Of a DNA stretch of 17,689 bases, positions 13,225 through 17,689 are shown piece by piece (positions within the stretch are counted from its first letter, which is position 1; the number at the start of each line of letters is the position of its first letter). Made by a program: the position numbers and the translations under genes. The stretch is taken from assembly GCA_013698285.1 (NCBI GenBank), contig JACCVE010000081.1, positions 1-17,689 of the forward strand, written 5' to 3'. Origin of the DNA: Chloroflexia bacterium. Lineage in GTDB: Bacteria; Chloroflexota; Chloroflexia; Thermomicrobiales; UBA6265. A model generated the notes under the pieces. It was not told the origin of the DNA. It did no database searches and saw nothing but the letters and a program-made list of their open reading frames with translations.

Positions 13225-14559
13225 ATGAGCGACCTCCGCGAGGATCAACAGCCGCGAGCGGTCGCGCCGGCCGCGTCAGATCGAGACCAGGCCGCGTCGC
13301 ACCGCGGCCTGGTCGCTGCCCTCGTGCGGGACGGGTCGATCCGCTCCCCGGCGATCGAGGCCGCGTTCCGCACCGTGCCACGCCACGTCTTTCTGCCCGG
13401 GGTGCCGCTGGATCAGGTCTATCGAGACATTCCCATCGTCACCAAGCGGCGAGCCGACGGTGTGCCGATCAGCTCGTCGTCCCAGCCGGCCGCCATGGCG
13501 ATCATGCTCGAACAGCTCGACGTGCGGCCCGGTGACGAGGTGCTGGAAATCGGTGCCGGGACCGGCTACAACGCGGCCCTCCTCGCCCACCTCGCCGGGC
13601 CTGAGGGATCGGTCACCTCCCTGGACATCGACGCCGACATCGTCGCCGGGGCGCGCCGGGGCCTTCGGCGGTCCGGGCTCGGCACCGCCACCGCGCCGGT
13701 GACGATCGTCTTGGCCGACGGAGCCGATGGCTGGCCCGCCGGGGCACCGTTCGACCGGATCATCCTGACCGTCGGCGCCTGGGACCTATCTCCGGCATGG
13801 CAGGGCCAACTCGCGCCGGGCGGTAGGCTGCTGGTGCCGCTCTGGTTCGGCGGCGCCCAAAGGACGATCGCCTTCGACTCCCGGCCGGACGGCACCCTTG
13901 AAGCGCGATCCATCACCGCCTGCGGATTCATGCGATTACGGGGGTCGGCCGCCGGTCCCGAGGGGTTCGTCAGTCTCGCGGCGATCGAGCCCGGCCTGAC
14001 CGTCACCCTGGACGACCGGGCCCGGGTCCCGGTCCCGGCCATCGCCACCGTCCTCCGCCGACCAGGATCGATCCAGCCCACCGCCGTGGCGATCGACGGC
14101 GACGGCATGGCAGCCCTGGGACTCTGGCTGGCACTTCACGAGCCCCGCTTCTGTTCACTCTTCTCGGAAACCGGAGCGTCCGTCGTCATCCCCGCGCTCG
14201 GGGATGACTGGGAGATGACCGCCGGTCTCCTCGACGATCAGGGTGCGGCTCTCTTGCGGCCCGCCCGGGATGACGAATCGGAACACGGGATGCTCACCGT
14301 CCAGGGCTACGGCGACGCGGCGAGGCTGGTCGAGCGGCTGGTCGGAATCGTCCGGGCCTGGGACGATCGCGGACGGCCCGATGATGCACGGTTGCGCGTC
14401 ACCGCCCAGCGGATCGAGCCGGACTCGCTACCTCCTCTCCCCGGGTCGCACGATACCGGGGAGGCACCCCTGGCCGGGGATGTCCAGTGGCTGACCAAGC
14501 GCTGGTATCGCTTCGGCATCAGTTGGACAACCGGCGAGCTCACCGCGGACCCAGACTGA
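13225..14559 (+). CDS. PCMT-type protein methyltransferase with a C-terminal extension (FxLD-methyltransferase-like)
   Basis: The N-terminal half of this 444-residue protein is a protein-L-isoaspartate O-methyltransferase domain: a helical start with 'AFRTVPRHVFLP', the SSSSQP segment (E. coli Pcm has SQP) before MAIMLEQLDV, SAM-binding motif I VLEIGAGTGY at residues 106-115, the acidic SLDID after it, then VLADGADGWP and FDRIILTVGAW. Classical PCMTs end near 210-230 residues; here a further ~200 follow, with GLWLALHEPRFCSLF, a GYGDAARLVERLVGIVRAWD segment and a final KRWYRFGISW. That extension resembles, from memory, the one in actinobacterial 'FxLD system' and lanthipeptide-associated PCMTs. 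It may repair isoaspartate or modify a peptide; no precursor peptide gene is visible. The ATG at 13225 has GGAGGAG 10 bases upstream. Confidence 0.85.
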   Translation: MSDLREDQQPRAVAPAASDRDQAASHRGLVAALVRDGSIRSPAIEAAFRTVPRHVFLPGVPLDQVYRDIPIVTKRRADGVPISSSSQPAAMAIMLEQLDVRPGDEVLEIGAGTGYNAALLAHLAGPEGSVTSLDIDADIVAGARRGLRRSGLGTATAPVTIVLADGADGWPAGAPFDRIILTVGAWDLSPAWQGQLAPGGRLLVPLWFGGAQRTIAFDSRPDGTLEARSITACGFMRLRGSAAGPEGFVSLAAIEPGLTVTLDDRARVPVPAIATVLRRPGSIQPTAVAIDGDGMAALGLWLALHEPRFCSLFSETGASVVIPALGDDWEMTAGLLDDQGAALLRPARDDESEHGMLTVQGYGDAARLVERLVGIVRAWDDRGRPDDARLRVTAQRIEPDSLPPLPGSHDTGEAPLAGDVQWLTKRWYRFGISWTTGELTADPD

Positions 14560-14583
14560 CCCACCCGGCCGGGATGATAGGAT
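14556..14583 (+). promoter_or_regulatory. Candidate promoter of the aldo/keto reductase gene
   Basis: TGATAGGAT (14575-14583) is an extended -10 (TG, one base, TAGGAT; four of six matches), and CTGACC at 14556-14561 gives four of six -35 matches with a 16-base spacer. It overlaps the methyltransferase stop codon. The start point would be near 14590, about 48 bases before the ATG. Confidence 0.4.
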
Positions 14584-14637
14584 GCACCGGACGACAGGTG
14601 TGATCCCACCCCACAACCCGACAAAAGGAGCGAAGGA

Positions 14638-15507
14638 ATGGAAACGCGTCGCCTCGGCAAGACCGGGCACCAGAGCACCGTCATCACGTTTGGGACCTAC
14701 GCCATCGGCAACGTCTCCCAGGCGGTCGCCGACGAGACGATCGAGTGGGCTTTGGAGCACGGCATCAACCACTTCGACGTCGCCCCCAGCTATGCCGAGG
14801 CCGAGCTGCGCCTGGGGGACTACCTCCACCGCCATCCCCAACCGGATCTCTTCATCAGTTGCAAGACCGAGAAGCGGGACCGGGGCGAGGCGGACGAGGA
14901 GTTGCGCCGCACCCTCGACCGTCTCGACCGGGAGCGGTTCGACCTCTATCAGCTCCACGCCGTCTGCACGATGGCCCACCTGGAGGCGTGCTTCGCCCCC
15001 GGTGGCTCGATGGAGGCGATCCTGGCCGCCCGCGAGGAAGGGGTCGTCACCGACGTCGGGATCACGGGCCACGGCCCCGAGGCCCCGGCCACCCATCTCG
15101 CGGCGCTCGACCGGTTCCCCTTCTCGACCGTGATGATCTCCAACAATCCGGTCATGGAGGCGATCCCGGCGGTCAACGCGGCCTGGCAGCGGTTGCTCGA
15201 GCGGTGCGGCCGGGACGATGTCGGGATCCACGTCCTGAAGGCGACCGCCAAGGCCCCCTGGAAAGACCGCGAGCCGACCTTCAATACCTGGTACGAACCG
15301 CTGACCGAACAGTCCGAGATCGACCGGGCGGTCGCCTGGGCCCTCGCCCGGCCGGTGACGACCCTCTGCACCTCCGGCGACCTGGCGATCTTCCCGATGA
15401 CGGTCTCCGCCGCGGAGCGCTACCGCGACATCCCCGTTCAGGAGCGCGACGACCTGCTGGCGGCGGTGCCTGACTACGACAACATTTTCGTCGAAGCCAG
15501 CGCCTGA
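14638..15507 (+). CDS. Aldo/keto reductase
   Basis: The 289-residue product should reduce a carbonyl group with NADPH (or oxidise the alcohol). It starts with the family-typical 'RRLGKTGHQSTVITFGTYAIG'-like segment. The catalytic tetrad is complete: D47 and Y52 in FDVAPSYAEAE, K76 in ISCKTEKR, and H107 in LYQLHAV. The later barrel parts are clear (VVTDVGITGH, TVMISNNPV, HVLKATAKAP), and the C-terminal nucleotide-binding part is of the type RPVTTLCTSGD. The substrate cannot be told; the sequence looks closest to the predicted oxidoreductase branch (COG1453-like or YghZ-like) rather than sugar reductases. The ATG is preceded by AAAAGGAG with about 8 bases of spacing, and a promoter candidate lies upstream, so it may be transcribed alone. 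Confidence 0.92.
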   Translation: METRRLGKTGHQSTVITFGTYAIGNVSQAVADETIEWALEHGINHFDVAPSYAEAELRLGDYLHRHPQPDLFISCKTEKRDRGEADEELRRTLDRLDRERFDLYQLHAVCTMAHLEACFAPGGSMEAILAAREEGVVTDVGITGHGPEAPATHLAALDRFPFSTVMISNNPVMEAIPAVNAAWQRLLERCGRDDVGIHVLKATAKAPWKDREPTFNTWYEPLTEQSEIDRAVAWALARPVTTLCTSGDLAIFPMTVSAAERYRDIPVQERDDLLAAVPDYDNIFVEASA

Positions 15508-15542
15508 CCCCGACGCAGCACGCATCGTCCCGTCCCACCTCA

Positions 15543-15561
15543 CCCGGCGACCCTCGCCGGG
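15543..15561. terminator. Perfect hairpin between converging genes
   Basis: CCCGGCGA (15543-15550) and TCGCCGGG (15554-15561) form a perfect 8-bp stem with a CCC loop, about 35 bases beyond the aldo/keto reductase stop codon and 110 bases from the end of the facing ATPase gene. No T-run follows on either strand. Its position favours a bidirectional transcript end. Confidence 0.5.
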
Positions 15562-15619
15562 CGACGCTTCGCGGGCGACGTCACCATCGACGATGGCTCG
15601 ACGTGAGCCGAGAGGTTGC

Positions 15620-15653
15620 CCTGAGCGGACCGCGCCGCCGGGTCGTCCTCAGG
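15620..15653. terminator. Second imperfect hairpin between converging genes
   Basis: CCTGAG (15620-15625) pairs with CTCAGG (15648-15653), with an inner GACC/GGTC stem. It lies 19 bases beyond the stop codon of the minus-strand ATPase gene, so it may serve that transcript. No T-run is present. Confidence 0.3.
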
Positions 15654-15672
15654 CGTGGGCTCCGGACGAGCA

Positions 15673-17689
15673 TCACTGGCGTTCGACCCACTCGCCACCG
15701 GTCCCGTGGCGGGCCATGGCGAAGTGGGCCACGGCACCCTCCACAGACCGCATCATCTCCACCGTGCCGGGCTGGGAGGTGAACAGCAACACCTGGCGGC
15801 CGCGGGCGACATCCTGCAGGGCCCGCGCGACGCCCATCGCCCGTTCCGGATCAAAGTTCACCAGGACATCGTCCAACACCAGGGGGACGGTTCCGACCCG
15901 AGACGTGAACGCGGTGGCCAAACCCAGCCGCAGCGCGAGGTAGAGTTGTTCGAGGGTGCCCCGGCTCAGGACCTCAGGCGATCGGATCGAACCGTCCCGA
16001 GCCTCGATCGCCAGGTCGCCCGAGGCCCCGACCACCCGGAAAACCCGCCGGTACTGCCCGCCGGTGATCCGCTCGAACGACCCTGACGCCTGGCGCAGGA
16101 CCTCCGGCTGGCGTTCGCGTTCGACCCGGGCGACCATCTCCCGGAGGAGTTCGCCCGCCATCGCCAGGACCGTCGCCTCCCGCCGTGAGACCTCGCGTTC
16201 GGCCAGCGTCGCGTTTCGTTCGAGTTCCAGGTCGGCTACCTCGGTCGATGCCTCCATCGCCCGAAGCCGGACCGCGGCCTCCGTCGCCCGCTGGCGGGCG
16301 GTGGCGAGCGCGTCCGTCGCCTCGCGTTCTGCCCGCTCCGTCGCCTCGATCTCCCGGCGCCAGGACTCGGGGTCGCCATCGGCGAGCCGGGCCACGGTCG
16401 CGTCGAGGTCCCCACCGCCGGCGATCGCCTCGATCTGGGCATCCGCGGCCCGGATCGCCTCCGCGATGGCGTCGCGCTGTCTTCGGTTCTCCCGCTCGGC
16501 CGCTAGCCGTCCCACCAACTCCCGGACGGCCGCCACCGTGGCCGGTCCACGTTCGATCCGCCCGGCCGTGCCCCGAGGCGGCGACCCTCTCGACCCAGAC
16601 GTCTCATCGTCCGCGGCCTGAACCGGCGGGTCGGCTTCCACCATCCCCGAGCCTGCCAGCCCGGCCAACCCGGACTCGACCCGCTCCACGGTGTCCCACA
16701 GCGTCGTCGCCTCGTCCGTCGTGGTCTCCTCGTCGGCGAGTCGCTGGCGACCGCTGTCGATGAGGTCGAGGAAATCGAGCACCCCGTGAGGTGGCAACGA
16801 TGACGGCAGCGGAGTGGTCGAGAGCCAAGCGGTCCATTCTGCCGCCACCGCGGCACGCTCGCCGGCCCGCTCCGCCTGTTCCGCCGCCCGGACATCCACC
16901 GCGGCGAGAGCCTCGTGCTCTCGCTCGACGGCAGCGGCCAGGTCGCCTCGCCGGTCCTCGGCTTGGCGTAACGTCTGGAGGGCGTCGGTGGCCCTGCGAT
17001 CGGCCTCTTCCAGATCGAGACCGGTCGGCTCCGGGCTGCACCCCGCCGCCGACGCGTCGGCGGCCATCGCCGTCCGCACATTCGTCAGCCGGGCCGTCTG
17101 CTCCTCCAAGGTAGCCATGGCGGCGGCATAGCGGGCGCCGACCCGCGCCTGCCTCGCCGATCGCTCCCGCGCGCTCCGCCGCATCTGGGCGCTCAATGTG
17201 GTGCCGAGCAGCAGGGCGACGACGCCGGCGATCGCGAAGGAGACGGCAGGTGCGACATCGTCCCCGATGAACGTCCAGACCGCCGCCGCGAGGAGGACGA
17301 GACCGGCGAGCGTCAACGATCGGCCGAGCCAGTGGATGCCCCCGGTCGCCTCCGCGGTGGCCGTCTGGAACCGCAGCTCTTCCAATCCGTCGAGGGTGGT
17401 CCGCGCCACCTGGACCTGGAGGATCCCGCTCGTCAGGTCGGCCCGCCGGGCTCGCATCCGGCGGATCGCCGCCTGGCGCCCCACCAGCGTGCCCTCGTCG
17501 ATTCCGGCCGTCATCGCCGCGATCGCGGCATCGAGTTCGGCCCGCTGGCGGACTTCTCGCGACACCCTGCCCCGGGCGGCCAGCACCTCGCGGGCCGCCA
17601 CGTCGGCCGCCCGGTCAGCCTGGTCCAGGCGATCGGCGAATGCCATGGCCCGCTGGCGCGCCGCTCCGGTGTCCCCGACCATCCGCAAC
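15673..17689 (-). CDS. SMC/Rad50-type ATPase of the YhaN family (3' part only)
   Basis: The gene runs off the right edge; the visible 672 codons are its C-terminal part. Two adjacent membrane segments (about 17318-17178: LTLAGLVLLAAAVWTF and VSFAIAGVVALLLGTTL) interrupt long Ala/Arg/Glu-rich coiled coils. The ATPase half at the end has FERITGGQYRRVFRV, the ABC signature LSRGTLEQLYLALRLGLA, the Walker B PLVLDDVLVNFDPERA and the switch region QVLLFTSQPGTVEMM. The Walker A (expected in the first ~50 residues) is outside the window. Membrane segments inside the coiled coil are typical of the YhaN group (COG4717), which pairs with the YhaO-like SbcD-type nuclease; that partner would be expected upstream, beyond the edge. 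Probable role: DNA-end repair at the membrane. The apparent TTG start at 17688 is only where the sequence stops. Confidence 0.9.
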   Translation of the reverse strand, partial: LRMVGDTGAARQRAMAFADRLDQADRAADVAAREVLAARGRVSREVRQRAELDAAIAAMTAGIDEGTLVGRQAAIRRMRARRADLTSGILQVQVARTTLDGLEELRFQTATAEATGGIHWLGRSLTLAGLVLLAAAVWTFIGDDVAPAVSFAIAGVVALLLGTTLSAQMRRSARERSARQARVGARYAAAMATLEEQTARLTNVRTAMAADASAAGCSPEPTGLDLEEADRRATDALQTLRQAEDRRGDLAAAVEREHEALAAVDVRAAEQAERAGERAAVAAEWTAWLSTTPLPSSLPPHGVLDFLDLIDSGRQRLADEETTTDEATTLWDTVERVESGLAGLAGSGMVEADPPVQAADDETSGSRGSPPRGTAGRIERGPATVAAVRELVGRLAAERENRRQRDAIAEAIRAADAQIEAIAGGGDLDATVARLADGDPESWRREIEATERAEREATDALATARQRATEAAVRLRAMEASTEVADLELERNATLAEREVSRREATVLAMAGELLREMVARVERERQPEVLRQASGSFERITGGQYRRVFRVVGASGDLAIEARDGSIRSPEVLSRGTLEQLYLALRLGLATAFTSRVGTVPLVLDDVLVNFDPERAMGVARALQDVARGRQVLLFTSQPGTVEMMRSVEGAVAHFAMARHGTGGEWVERQ

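Noticed and set aside
14428..15543. Long minus-strand frame opposite the aldo/keto reductase
   Set aside because: The plus-strand gene has the full catalytic tetrad; the opposite frame has no recognisable motif.

Overview
The window is GC-rich DNA (by eye about two thirds G+C) with tightly packed bacterial genes. The best guess is a Chloroflexota bacterium of the Thermomicrobia/Sphaerobacter type. This is inferred from the base composition, the ASPVASP-type Ala/Ser/Pro/Val spacer after the signal peptide of the solute-binding protein, and the overall gene style; no rRNA or other marker gene is present to prove it. I see no tRNA, rRNA, CRISPR array, transposase or phage gene.

Left part, 1-6.9 kb. 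A small plus-strand gene for a probable tail-anchored membrane protein (132-470) faces a minus-strand operon read from right to left: a family 5 solute-binding lipoprotein or secreted protein (4710-2947), an OppB/DppB-type permease (2866-1898) and an OppC/DppC-type permease (1843-869). No ATPase gene follows, so the importer must borrow its ATPases from elsewhere in the genome. A very strong hairpin (2903-2939) sits directly behind the binding-protein gene, where it could set the binding protein : permease ratio. Upstream on the same strand is trigger factor (tig, 6819-5086), with an unusual acidic C-terminal tail of about 144 residues and a long stem-loop in its 5' leader.

Middle part, 6.9-11.2 kb. 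A ~700-base divergent region carries the tig promoter on the minus strand and, on the plus strand, a promoter candidate plus a run of stem-loops leading to a secreted cell-wall protein with four bacterial SH3 domains and an intact M23 (LytM) zinc peptidase domain (7523-9295). It is followed by a beta-class site-specific DNA methyltransferase (9562-11178) without a visible restriction enzyme.

Right part, 11.3-17.7 kb. A translationally coupled trio (DUF6941-like protein, four-helix membrane protein, GNAT acetyltransferase; overlaps ATGA and GTGA) is followed by a zf-TFIIB zinc-ribbon protein, a PCMT-type methyltransferase with a ~200-residue C-terminal extension like that of lanthipeptide-associated FxLD methyltransferases, and an aldo/keto reductase with a complete catalytic tetrad and its own promoter candidate. 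Facing them from the right edge is the 3' part of a large YhaN-like, SMC/Rad50-type ATPase with two transmembrane segments; its 5' end lies outside the window.

No clear new multi-gene system is evident. The best leads are RNA-level structures (the M23-gene leader, the tig leader hairpin, the intercistronic hairpin), the trigger factor tail and the extended methyltransferase.
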